From: Apostichopus japonicus
Lineage: Eukaryota; Echinodermata; Holothuroidea; Aspidochirotida; Stichopodidae
Direction of reading: 5' to 3'
DNA: 64,000 nt
NCBI RefSeq assembly: GCF_037975245.1
Contig: NC_092579.1
Span: 26,271,166 to 26,335,165 of the forward strand
A program made the position numbers and the translations under genes. The notes beneath the pieces are model-generated. The model was not told the DNA's origin. It was given only the letters and a program-made list of their open reading frames with translations, and made no database searches. This document shows, piece by piece, positions 1 to 12,400 of the stretch. The stretch's first letter is position 1, and every line of letters begins with the position of its first letter.

Positions 1-87
1 GCTTAGATAGTAACCTCCGGCCCCCCCCACTAGAAAGAACAGCCCCCCCATGGCCCCCCCACTCAAAAAATCCTAGCTACGCCACTG
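1..87. mobile_element. Terminus of a hAT-like non-autonomous element, truncated by the window edge
   Basis: The stretch ends in CTAGCTACGCCACTG, the reverse complement of the CAGTGGCGTAGCTAG terminus common in hAT elements, and it carries the C-rich blocks typical of their subterminal DNA. Bases 1-11 (GCTTAGATAGT) match a subterminal module also present at about 35116 and 56016 in two other elements of this window. The likely 8-bp target copy at 88-95 is TATATATG, but its partner lies outside the window, so the duplication cannot be confirmed. Confidence 0.6.
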
Positions 88-95
88 TATATATG

Positions 96-1589
96 AATAG
101 ATGGGTATTCAAAGGCAACATGAGGGGTCTACAAAATGAATAAGTCATAGTATTGCAATAGACAGAAAGGTACGAGGCTTGTAGCTTAGTATATCTGGTT
201 CTGAATCAGGTAAACGAACTTACCACAACAACGAGGAAGATTATTACCTATTTCCCTGAATCCCTCAGGCATATGCCCGTTTAGGAAAGTTAAAACTTTT
301 AATATGAGCGAAATTGGTTAAGAAAATTGGTGGATTCTCGTTTGACTTACGGTAGGTGCGAAAATCTTTAAAATGTGATGATGAAATCTTGGGACAATCG
401 TGAGGATTTGCTGAGATGATGGGAGCCCTGAAATATGGTTCAAACGTTAGTACTGTTTTCCCGGTCTGTTAAGGAACGCCGTAATCAACGGAGATGCGGC
501 CAGTCGTTTCACAACATCCCTACTAGTTAGTGAAGTTTGATGGGACGAGACATGGTGACGGTTTTGGGTGGGGTTCAGGTAACATCTGAAAAGCATTGCT
601 TATAGAGTGACAGGTAATGGGTACTTGGATGACCTGTGATATGACCTTTTACGACACATTACGAGTGATACATTGAAAGTTAAACATTTACCACAAGATT
701 CACCGCAAATGAAACTTACCGCATAGTCTAAACGTATAGCGACGTTCATGCCTATTGTCAAATAACATGGTTTCTCACACACTCAGTTAGAAATGCGTCT
801 CATAAAGTGCTGTAAATTCAACACCCCCGCCCCTCCCCCCTCCCGGCCTCCCACCTTCCCTTCCCTTTGATAACCCCTTTTACATATACTTTCATCAGCA
901 ATAGTTAGAATTGCAGTCAACAGTTTGTGGGCGTTTGCTTTAGGTATATCGCTATTTGTAAACTTGACATTACTAATGCACTATATCAATCGTCTCCAGT
1001 AAAATAACACGACTAGCTCAGTATACGCAGCCAGGAACGAATGGAGTCCTATAAAGACTCAAATTCTGCAAGCGAATTCGTCAGCCATATGCCTTCTAGA
1101 GACATTGACTTCACTATACAAAATACTTCTCAATAAACAGCCCGTTCTGTCTCAATTCCTGCTACATGACCCCTGTTTCTCATTTGGGCGTGGATAAAGG
1201 ACCGTGAGACTGTGTGTTTTCGTTTCATTTGTTTATTTCATCTCTCTCTTCATACATGCGTTAAGTATTTATATTTATATATATATAAGTTGCTATAAAT
1301 TAATATGATGCAGACTGTAACAAATCTTCCTACAATTTCTTATCGGTAATTAAATCCTCTGACTTGCGGGTTAACTAGAACAGACCTCCATTAGTTTTTT
1401 TTTTAACTGAATGAGACGGATACCGTAAACAAGAAAGACAAAATGGCTTCCTTATTTTCTCCGCCACGTGTCATATGAGATCATTCACTGTGACACTGCA
1501 GCCAATGAAATTTGAAGTTGTTTGATTACTGCTGAATTCACTTGATCAGCAAGGTCGTTGTAATCATGGAAACCTGTTTACAAGCTTCC
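96..1589. other. No gene seen; AT-rich flank
   Basis: There is no open frame of interest, RNA gene or clear repeat. A pyrimidine-rich C tract lies at 822-860 and short TA runs lie near 1270-1288. This reads as ordinary intergenic DNA downstream of the minus-strand globin gene. Confidence 0.5.
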
Positions 1590-2420
1590 TTCCCTCTGAC
1601 CTCAGACGACATTGACTTCCATAGCAACAAACACTGGAAATCATTGTACTTATATGCAGATCTGCATGCCAAGTACAAAGTTCATCCAAGCTTCATTTAG
1701 GAGTTAACATGCTTAACAAGGTGTTCTTACTTTGACCTCCGGTGATCTATAAACATGACCTATGAACTCTGCAACAACAGCTGTGACTTCTGAGGTGGAT
1801 CTACATATTAAGTACGCAGGTCATGAAAAGTGCTACTCTATGAGTTATTTGTGTTTAAAATGTTTGACCGCTGGTGCCTTCAAATGACCTTTGAACTCTA
1901 AAGAATTATTGTACTTGTGTAACTTGAACTATCAATGATTCTGGTATAAAGTGGATCGACATACCAAGAATGAAATTAATCTAGTAAGCTTAACCTATTA
2001 AACTAATTATGTTTACAAGTGTTTCAGACCTTATCCTCTGGCGATCACACATGACCTCTGACCTCTACATCAACCGATAGGATTTTTGAACTTTCTAAAT
2101 TGGATCCACATAATTAAGAACGAAGTACATCCAAACTTTGCTTTTGGAATTAAGGTTGTTGGAAGATTTTCGTACGTTGATCTCTGGTGTCCTAAAAAGA
2201 CCTTTGACCTCTATAATTATTCAGAGGAGTCTTAGACTAACTAAAGGAAAATGCGCATTCCAATTGCAAGTATGAAGTTCATTCAAACTTTAGTTTAGAG
2301 CCATCGTGTTTTCAAAGTTTTCATACGTTGACCTCTCATGACCTCCAGCAGTTAGTAAAACAACATTTTGTTTTACAAACATAACAGTCACAATTGTTAA
2401 ATGAGGTCAAATGAAGGCCC
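1590..2420. repeat. Degenerate TGACCT-rich repeat array
   Basis: Diverged units of about 130-150 bp recur. Each has a TGACCT/TGACTTC cluster followed by text like 'tggatccacat..taagaacgaagt', then a pause, then the next cluster (near 1596, 1736, 1885, 2050, 2200 and 2325). The same unit is better preserved at 8.5, 12.4, 20.1, 38.7 and 44.5 kb. This copy is the most decayed: its best half-site pair near 2201 (AGACCTTTGACCT) has one mismatch to the family core. Confidence 0.6.
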
Positions 2421-2424
2421 ACAG

Positions 2425-4047
2425 TAGGACTAAACAACAAAATACTTACCATATAGCCATGTTAAAAGAATAGAAAGTACAACTTTTAAAATATTAGTAA
2501 GAAATTATTGATGGCCGCAATTTCTACGACATGATACTCATGAAGTGATTCGTTAGAAGGAATTTCATGAATCGCCAAGTTTTTATAGCAATTAATAAAC
2601 CTCGATCTACGTCAACGTATGCTTTGAATTTAAATAAAATGTAATCTACATATTCTCATCTGTGTAAATTGACATATTGTTATACCTCAAGAAACATAGT
2701 CAAAGTCAACTTTGAGGAAGTTTAGATTTGATAGCTGGAAGTAAAGTGCCCATAACTCCAATTGCTTATCAAATAACACCATTAACCATTCAGGCTATAG
2801 TAATAGTGGAACCACTGTCTCCCCCCCCCCCTACCACCCCCAAGGCTACGACACCTTATTGTCACAATTTGCGACATTCTTTTAAAATATTATTTTATTA
2901 AAATTATTTATTATAATAGTGTGTCACCCCCTTCCCCTCCTAGGGTAATGATTATTGCCGATACTGGTGCAAATAAACAACAGCTATCCACGTAATAGGG
3001 AATGTTTATTTGATTGGCGGTCAACGTTTCTGTTTTAGGCTATGATGTGGTTACATGATCATAGATGTGAAGAATAACATACAACATTATCTATGTTATG
3101 AAGACAGGAACACAGAACTAGTACATGCATTCAGCAATAATGTTAGTCAAGTCTATGTGTTAAATTGGGTAATCGGTCAGGGCTTAAAGTCCATATAGGC
3201 TAAACGTACTAACAAGTGAAAATCTACAGCCTATTTCAATATTTTCTGTACACATGTGGCTATCAAACTTTAGTAAAATTACGAGAAAAAAATTCACACG
3301 ACAGGGATAACATCAATTCATTTTCACAGCAAAGATAATGGCAAAATGAACAAAATGTTACAAAGAAAGTACAGTCGTTTGTCAAGAAAGTGCATTGAAA
3401 TCTTTTACAGTTTACAGGCATGAGTATATAAAATTGCAATCGCATACATACATAGCATATATCTACTGTTAAATAGGTAGTGATAACTACTTCAAATCTG
3501 ATCGTTTTTTGTACAGTTTTATCTCAATACAAAGATTAATACAAACCTTATAGCTTAAAATATCTTGAAAGAGTATAAAAAAAAATGAAATGTTATTGAG
3601 TATCTTATCAGGATCTTATTTATTGAAGATATTGTCTCATCAACAGGAATTTTACCCAATAATGTTTTCACTTTCCGGCTGAATAATCTTAATTTCGCTA
3701 AATGGATACACACCACAGTATTGCCATAGCTAGGCCTTTTTGAGATAAGGCTCCCAACTTACTAAATTCACGGTAAAGTTAATACGGGCATTGGGCTAGT
3801 ATGTAAAAAAAAGTATAAAAATTAAGTACCATCATTATAAAACTGATAAAGGAATGCGAAGGAATGAGATGCGCATGCGCAGAAATATATGATCCTGCCT
3901 GAATTTAAGCCTGTAAGTAGTACGGCGTTTTCGTGGCACTTCATTTCGCAGAAAAACCAGCGAACATGGTTCTGCAGTTATTTGTTTAAATTTTCGCGCC
4001 ATGAAGCATTTTAAAAGGACTGTAAAGTGACACAAAGAATGTGACAT
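2425..4047. other. No gene seen; 3' flank of globin gene
   Basis: The stretch holds C-rich runs at 2820-2842 and 2927-2941 and short open frames without recognisable content (for example 3835-4101 minus). A GCGCATGCGC palindrome lies near 3872. I see no support for a gene. Confidence 0.5.
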
Positions 4048-4053
4048 TTTATT
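4048..4053 (-). terminator. Candidate polyadenylation signal of the globin gene
   Basis: On the minus strand this reads AATAAA. About 15 nt further on comes a GT-rich stretch (TTTGTGTC), the usual layout for cleavage and polyadenylation. It lies about 680 nt after the globin stop codon, which would make a 3' UTR of that length. It is the first canonical signal I noticed downstream; variant signals closer to the stop are not excluded. Confidence 0.3.
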
Positions 4054-4728
4054 TTGAAATAGCCATAAAATCTCAAAACTTAATAATCCATGTTTGAGCA
4101 TTTATACCAGTCATGTTTTGGATCATCAATTACCATGGTAATCATAGTTTTTCAACAGTCTTAATTGTCATGGTGACAAAATCAGCAAATCTGTTCTGGC
4201 TGAATATTGGAATTTTTCATTTCTTCACTTAACAGTCCAAGAGTAAGGTATATTGCTGATAAAATGTTCAAACTGGGCTTTGCTGTTGTGCTAATAAACA
4301 CTGTTGCTTGTTAATGGAATCTAAGGCATAGTAAAGATACACGTGCATGTACAAATGTGAATGGTTGTCTATTAGGCCGGGGTCATCAAGGTACTCGATT
4401 ATCCAATTTGCATATACTATTAACCTCAAAAATATAATATGCTAATTAATTTTGTGAACGGATTTTGTAGGAAAAATCTGATTAATAAACACAAAGTAGT
4501 GAGCAAAAATGGAAAAACATGCAAAGAAGTTGCAAGAAGTACTCAGTTTGGCAATCCATTGATAGCCAGTCAGAGCCATGGGCACAGTGTATGCAAGCAA
4601 TAATAAGAATAATAATTATATTAATCATAATATACACACCAACAGTTCATGGTTAAAAACACCCAGGCTATCAAAGGACAGCCGTCGCACACATGGACGT
4701 GCTTGTGAAAATTTAGTTCTCCGCCACC

Positions 4729-4923
4729 TCATTCAATCGTCTCACCTCTATGTTTGTCGCTGTCAGGAATGGACTTGTTCGCAGTTTTTGCAAGCTCAAT
4801 GTATTCACCCAACATGACCTTTTCCATGACTCCGTATGCTTTCAACCAAGCATCTTTTGTCCTTTGGTTGAATTTATCCTTCAGCTCATCTTCAAAAGCC
4901 TCCATCAAAACCTTTCCAAGGAG
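4729..4923 (-). CDS. Globin exon 4: helices G-H and C-terminal tail, with stop
   Basis: The exon opens after a good acceptor (TTTTATTACATTCAG) in phase 0 and encodes residues 131-194, ending in TGA at 4731-4729. The first half (LLGKVLMEAFEDELK, then a DAWLKAYGVM stretch) is the G helix from position 7 and the H helix. The H-helix DAW motif is typical of echinoderm globins. The tail after the H helix is polar and about 20 residues longer than in vertebrate globins. A consensus splice donor (GAG then GTGAGA, about 4748-4741) sits 5 to 6 codons before the stop, so an alternative last exon is possible; reading through gives a clean stop and is the simpler model. Confidence 0.85.
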   Translation of the reverse strand, partial: LLGKVLMEAFEDELKDKFNQRTKDAWLKAYGVMEKVMLGEYIELAKTANKSIPDSDKHRGETIE

Positions 4924-6437
4924 CTGAATGTAATAAAACAGATTAGGTCAAGGTTGAAAGGCACATATCACGTCATTATGTTGAATGCGATAATGTTACG
5001 CGAGGTGATATGTTATGTGACAATGGGTGTGGCATATCAATGTCAAATATCAAAACTTTACAATATCGATGGACTTATAACTGAAAATGAAAGTTTAAAA
5101 AAAAAATCATCAACTCACTAAATTTCATTGTCTCCAGTTTTCAAGCCTCATATCATATCATATCATATCTATCATATCATATCATATCATATCATATCAT
5201 ATCATATCATATCATATCATATCATATCATATCATATCATATCATATCATATCTTATCATATCATATCATATCATATCATATCATATCATATCATATCAT
5301 ATCATATCATATCATATCATATCATATCATATCATATCATATCATATCATATCATATCATATCATATCATATCATATCATATCATATCATATCATATCAT
5401 ATCATATCATATCATATCATATCATATCATATCATATCATATCATATCATATCATATCATATCATATCATATCATATCATATCATATCATATCATATCAT
5501 ATCATATCATATCATCTCATCTCATATCATCTCATCTCATCTCATCTCATCTCATCTCATCTCATCTCATATCATATCATATCATATCATATCATATCAT
5601 ATCATATCATATCATATCATATCATATCATATCATATCATATCATATCATATCATATCATATCATATCATCTCATCTCATCTCATCTCATATCATATCAT
5701 ATCATATCATATCATATCATATCATATCTTATCATATCATATCATATCATATCATCTCATATCTTATCATATCATATCATATCATATCATATCATATCAC
5801 ATCACATCACGTCACGTCACGTCACGTCACGTCACATCACGTCACGTCACGTCGCGTCGCGTACGTCACGTTACATCACATCACATTCCAACACCACATC
5901 ACATCATATCATATCTCTCCATTTTCAATCTTGTGATAGGCCTAAGCAACACCTAGGTAGATCACGTGTTGTCTTTCTTTTTTTAATTTGCCCTGCAATT
6001 ACTGTAACCTATCGCGTGCTTATAAATACATTGCATTGTATTGTGTGGCAGGAGACCACCACTCGAACTGATTTTGCTCTATTAATAGATCACCAAAAGA
6101 GCAGAAATGCATATCATCATCTTTCCCATGCTCTGTCTTGAGTTTTTCTTTATTATTTTCAATGAAAATTGACTATTCAAACTAATAAACTACATTGTGG
6201 TGAAATTTCAGTGTACGCAGAATAATATAAAAATTTACAAAAGTGAGAAACAAAAAGCTATACTTCAAGGTATTCATGAAGCAGGATAACACGTCGCTGT
6301 ATGCCTAGGAGCCACTACGCACATTCGATGCAAATAGAGTCAGTGATACTTATTACAAAATAGCATTAGTCAAATAGTGATTTGTCTATAGGGCCTCCGC
6401 AGATGTATCGATTTGGGGGCAAAGGAATCCTGAGAAA

Positions 6438-6473
<36 letters not shown>

Positions 6474-9400
6474 ATGAAAGGTATACGTTTATCCTTTATA
6501 GAGTGAAGGTGAATTAACGTACGTCGTAATGTTGTTTGGTGACCTGGTGACTGAAGTGTGTTCTGGCTACGTTATTTAGCATTTCAATTAGTACTTCGAT
6601 GTCATCCAAGCCCTCTACTAACGTGTTCAGAGAGGCAGCCACTCTAAAGGCATGTGCTTTCATCTTACGATTTGCTGCTAGTTCGTCCAATGGGATCCCT
6701 CGGAGCTGATCGAAGAGGTCTTGGGAAGGCGGATCTTGTGTGAACAATCTACACGCAAAGAAGAATAGGATCGTAGACAACAAAAACATATTCATATTAT
6801 ATTTAAGCAAGAAGCTGAGTAATTCTTCTCGAGTCTTCGATTACCTTTTACAGCAATTTTAATGTTTCGTCGCCGATGTTTGAACCCTCTTGACAATCCC
6901 TGGCTAATATTGCTCAAAACAAGACGGTAATTGATTAAACTAAATGAAAGTTCATTCTTCAGACCCTTTTCTAATGAATCACATGAAGACAATTAAGTTT
7001 CCAACTGTCTTTATTGTTTTATTTTGTTATTTCAAAGCGAAAACTATTTCCAGTAGACCGTCTTGCTAAAATGCTGATCAGAATTACTGATGACATGAAT
7101 ATCATAAATACATGATAACGTGCCCTGGTTCTTGATTTCCTTCCTGTATATATACATTATACTACATGTCTACGTGAGAAATCAATTCCGCAGACTAAGT
7201 CCACATCCGCAGGAGACAGGGCACATGTACTTTTAACAAGGCCGTCCCCCGCCCCCCCCCCCCCATCTATCTCTCTCTCTCTCTCTTAGCAGTCGCTATG
7301 TTACTTTGATAATAGGCCTACTTGTTATTAAATAAGTGACTTTTATATTACATGTCAGTTCCCAAATGTATTGGGTAACATTTTAAATTCAACTTGGGAA
7401 ATTTGGTATGGTGGAGTGGAGTGTTAGCTCAGTGGTTAACGCCGGTGCCTTCCAATCTATAAGGTCCCCGGTTCGAGTCACTCCAAGATTAATGTATGTC
7501 GTCCAGTTACAGAGTTGTTGACAATTGACAATTCATAATCATGGACGTTAAATATGAATGTAAGAGACTGACTTCGGTCAGCTTGCGGCTTTGATAAACC
7601 AATGATGGCTTCTTCGCGAGTTCCTGCTTGCAGGAGGATCTAAAATACATAGATACATACATTCGTACATACAAAACGACACCAATACACTTTGCACTGA
7701 CCCTCTGTAAACTACCGCATATAGTTTCACTGCACGACACACCATCCTATAACATGAAATGCCTAAGAACCTTATCTTATGATAATCAATGGGAAGACTA
7801 TAAACACGTCTGTTTTTGTATAGCCTGCGTCTTGTATGGTGTTTTAGTGCCCTCCTTTCATACGTACAAAATGAACTATCTGACTAAGGTGGGCCACGGG
7901 AGTTAAATTTGTCCAAGAATGAGACCAAGAAAAGAGCTCAGATTTTCAGCCCTTTAACTCCGCTAGTTAGGATTTTACAGTGTAGAATTTTTATTCTAAA
8001 ATGTTTCACTATCCAGAAAGAACAGTTTTCCAGACACATCAGTGTACTATGAATATGAGGACATTTGCCATTTTTTCAGCTCTGTCTCCACCAATCCCTT
8101 TAATACTTGTTATTAATGAGTGAAGGCTCTACATGAAATTGTGTATGCACTGTGAAATACTTTCACAACTTACTGCAAAGTAATAGTCATCTAGTATAAA
8201 ATCACAGAAAAGTGTCAAATTTTCAGACCATTTCATATAATAAGCTGTTGGATCGCTTTTGGCCAATTTTTTTGGGCACCGTTTGAGATCATCTGTTGAC
8301 CCGTTGAAGCTCATTTCCTGAATGACTGTATGTTTCGTTGAAGACCTATTCAGAGAGCCCTTTCACAAAACTATAACTGAACTGAATTTGACCAAACTAT
8401 TTTCACCAATAGAAATCACAGCATTGGAGAATTCATAGATTAATTGTAGCTTTAATTTCGGAGTTATCATATTTCAAAGGTTTTCAGACCTTGACACCTG
8501 TTGACCTCATGTGACCATTGACCTCTACCAATTTCAATAGAATTCTTGAATAGAATTCTCACCAAGCTGGATCTATATACTACACATAAAGTTCAATCAA
8601 GATGTACTTCTTGTGTTATCGTGCTTACAAGATTTTCAGACTTTGACTTAAATGTTGACCGTAAATGACCTTTGACCTACACCATTTTCAATAGGGTTAC
8701 TCAACAAGCTGATTCTGCATACCTGTATGAAGTTCAACACAAAGATATATCTTTTGAGTTATCGTGTTAACAAAGTTTTCAGAATTTGACCTCTGTTGAC
8801 CCCAAATGACCATTGAACTTCACAGGAAAGAATAAGATTCTTGTGCTCAATAAGATGGATCCACATACCGGTAAGAAGCACCATTAAAGCTTTTGAGGAA
8901 AGGTGTTTTCAAGCAAGTGTCACATACACACACACGCACACGCAGCGTCATGACCGCAATGATTGCATTTGCTTTCAGCAAGGTATCAAAAGTAGATCAT
9001 GCACGCCACGGTACATCTACATAGCAGGTAAGCACAGTAGGCCTAGTCTAGCCTAGTTACATATCATCTAGAGTTATAGTTCTAACACAACGTTGATTTA
9101 ATGAATATATAGCGTGACTGTTACACTGATGTGTGGCAAGAAGAACCAATTTAACGAAATATGTGTTTCCCCTGTACAGGTGGCGGATGATGGTTATTAT
9201 TTGCCATTTCGATGTTGTCGTTTTACAGAGCTCCGTTGTCTGTGGCCGCGATGAATCGATTTAATATGAGCCGTATTGATGTCAGACGTCCCATCAACTC
9301 ACCTGTCGGTTATGACAGGTGTTATCAAAGGAGAAATAAAGCGAAAGTCGGACAACCACAGAAACGAAACATGAACTTGAACTATTGCAGTTATTTTCGT

Positions 9401-12400
9401 CCAAGTGCCCTTGACACCCTACCAATCTCTGACACCAGAGCAAGGAATGCGTGGTGAGGCGACGATGTATGTATCGACACTGCAGCAGACGGAATCTTTA
9501 TCTTCCAGACATCCTTACACTGTCTGGCAGCAGTATAGCACAGATAGATAGAGAGAGAGAGACAGCCTATCATATAGGCAGCCTATCATTGGAACTATAT
9601 TATCCCGCACAGAAGAATATTCCACCTAAAACGTATGTTCTTAGCGAGGCTCTTTACAGAAATGAGGTTTCGGAGAATTTTTTTTTTTTTTTTTGTCTTT
9701 ATCATTTTTTATGTATTTATACAATTGATGATATTCAGTTCATATCATTAAACATAGTAGTAATTGTAGCATATCAGTGATAAGTGGATATGAAACAGTT
9801 CCCTGACACACATTGCAACATGATATTATGATTTTAGTATTAAGCGTTCATCAATTCATTCCAAAAACTAACTCACCTCATGAAAATGTCAACAGAGAAC
9901 TTCTTTTTGTTTTTCATGGCTTGTTCCCATGACGACCTAACAAGGTTTTTCTCGTAAACCGATAAACCTGTCGTTTCATCAATATCATTTTGATCTGCGG
10001 AAAAAGAACTATCATATTGGTATCGAAATCAACTCATGGAGTAAAAGTGTAAAATAAATGTCCAAAAGGGTTTACGTTGATTGACACTATATGGCTCTCG
10101 ACTCTCCCCTTGGACTTCATCAGGTCTCGACTTGCTGGCTTGAACATATCAAAGACATACGGAAACTTAACCTCTCAGTGGATTGACAAGACTGCACGGA
10201 CCATATCCGTCTAAAAGGGGTGATTGTCGATAAATATATGTCCTGAACTACAGGGGGAGGAGCAGGGGGGGGGAACTGGTTGATGAAAAGGGTCATGACG
10301 AAAAACTGTCTAAAGAACTTCACAATGTATTATCAAAAGTTGTTTGTATTTTTTGAGGGAAACTTTCTACAGATCTTTGTCCAACCATCATATACCGAAT
10401 GCACAGTTACAATTAATGCCAAACGTGAAACAAAGGCCCACGTAATTGTCTCGTGACGAAGCTGTTATAATTAAATCGTTATATAACAAGTTTAAATAGG
10501 TCATGTCTCCCACTTATAGTGGACTCACCATGCATCTATATATATAACAACGACCTACACTGACAATAAATCGATAATGATATATCAGTGTGTAAATAAT
10601 GTAACTCCTGTACATGTACACGTTGTAGAAATGGAGAAGAAAACGATATACGACAATTTCACGGAAGATATATGAAATGCAGAGAAGGCAGTAATGTCCC
10701 CAGTATTTCAAAGGTGTTGGGGGAGGGGGGTTCTAAATCCCCCTGATTTAGGTAGGGTTACAAACCTTTATTGAAATGGTCTTATCCTCAGCCATTGACT
10801 GAATATCAAAAATTCCCCGAATGAATCTAGAGAAATAACTTGTCGCAATTGCAGACAGTGTATGGATGAAACCAGGGGGTATTGCACGTGCCCCCCCCCC
10901 CAATTTTTCCAAAATAGCAAATGTGCCCTACTGACAATAAAATGTGCCCCTTTGATGAAGAACTGTCTTTTGGATATCTTAACCCTTTGTTAATTTTAAT
11001 AGTTTATTTTAATTATTCACGTGCACCATAATAGTATTGATAGCATACTAACACAACATATATATTCAACCTGATATGGCCGGTGTGTATCGGTTTATAG
11101 CATAACGAGTAGTGGTTGTGGAATGAGAAAGTTCCCCTCTGAGGTTTTGCCCCTCCCCCATTTTTGGAAGAGTCCTACCTCCCTGGATGAAACTATATTT
11201 ATGGTGCTACTATAGTCTTGAATATCTTTAAATGCCATTGAGAAATAGATCGTAATGCTAATTGCATATTTAACGCCGGCGTAGATTCCAATCGTTGTCA
11301 TTTACAAGTGCTAATCATGCTATGTAATAATTGCTCAAGGCAATCTAACCGCCAAGTTGTCGTTCCGGATTGGAAAACAAGGTAAACAACTTGTAAAATT
11401 AAGAGAAAAACACTTCATTAACAAAATCAACGACGGGGTGAAACGGATGCCCTAGTCTTTCTGTATTCGAAATGATCCTAAATTAGACTCTAGAATTTAT
11501 ATGTCACTTTCATATGACATGTTATAGAAATAACAATTATTTGGAGCATTATACATAAGTGTGGCTTTCCTTTAGGAAATCGGGCAGTAAAGCAGTCTTT
11601 CTCTTCAGACTGACAGCCGGATGGTTTAAATGAACTATAGGCCTATATAGATAATCAAACAGCTGATTGTCGTAAACATGCTACGACTGATGATATAAGT
11701 CCAATTTTGAGTCCATTACATCAACCGAACCAGATACCGGTTAAATTTTGTGATTCCTTGCCATTCAAAATATATATCTGATTAATGTAGAGCAAGTGAG
11801 TAAAATTTGTCCAAGAATTAAGTGAGAACCACAAAGGTTTGTAGAAATCCCTCAAACCCATCAAATTAGTATATAGAAATCAACCAAAATGTTTCAATAT
11901 CCAGAAACTAGAACAGTCTTTCTATATGAAATATAAATATATTTTACCAATTTTGAGCGAGCAAATACCTTTAATAGTTGTTGAGAGTTACATGACATTG
12001 TTTATACACTGTGAAATAGTTTAGAAAATGGCCAAGGTTTCCACCATTTGATATAACCCGTTGACCCCTTAAGCCAGTGTTTGCACATTTGAGATAACCT
12101 GTTGACCCCTTGAAGCTCAGAGGTTTACAACTGATTAGTGATTTAAGGGCACATTTAAAGCCAGATTTTATTACCTGGATGCCAGGTATGTTTCATTGAA
12201 GACCTATAGAGCGCCTTCACAGAACTAAACTGAACTGAATTTGACAAAACTATGTTCACCAAAAAAACATCCTAGCATTGGAGAATTCATAGATTAATTG
12301 TAGCTTTAGTTTTTGAGTTATCATGTTTTAAAGGGTTTCAGACTTTGACACCTGTTGACATCATGTGACCTTTGACCTCTATCAATTTCAGAAGGGTTCT

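Larger units (their letters stand above)
4924..6522 (-). other. Globin intron 3 (G7.0, phase 0)
   Basis: The 1.6-kb intron starts GTACGT and ends CAG, at the intron position conserved in animal globins (between codons 130 and 131). It holds the TATCA pentamer array (5148-5915) and a TA array (6439-6471). The rest shows nothing recognisable. Confidence 0.85.
6749..9876 (-). other. Globin intron 2 (B12.2, phase 2)
   Basis: The 3.1-kb intron starts GTGAGT and ends TAG. It contains a C tract with a CT run (7246-7286), one tRNA-derived SINE (7418-7672), one copy of the 1-kb TGACCT-bearing repeat (7905-8992), a GA run (about 9547-9562) and a T16 run (9679-9694). An open frame at 9212-9457 (+) has no recognisable content. 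Confidence 0.85.

Noticed and set aside
5128-6141. 337-codon open frame with Ser-Tyr-His-Ile repeats
   Set aside because: It is the translation of the ATCAT pentamer array plus flanks, and it lies antisense inside a globin intron; no protein feature.
6792-6992. Minus-strand frame just upstream of the heme-pocket exon, considered as globin exon 2
   Set aside because: It lacks helix A/B residues; the true exon with matching phase 2 end is at 9877-9994.
7418-7490. tRNA gene (also at 13577 and 34549 reverse)
   Set aside because: Pol III boxes are present, but each head is joined to a common repeat body and tail and does not give a proper acceptor stem; SINE heads.
9212-9457. 81-codon plus-strand frame in globin intron 2
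   Set aside because: Basic composition but no motif, no donor or acceptor fitting a gene, and antisense to the globin intron.
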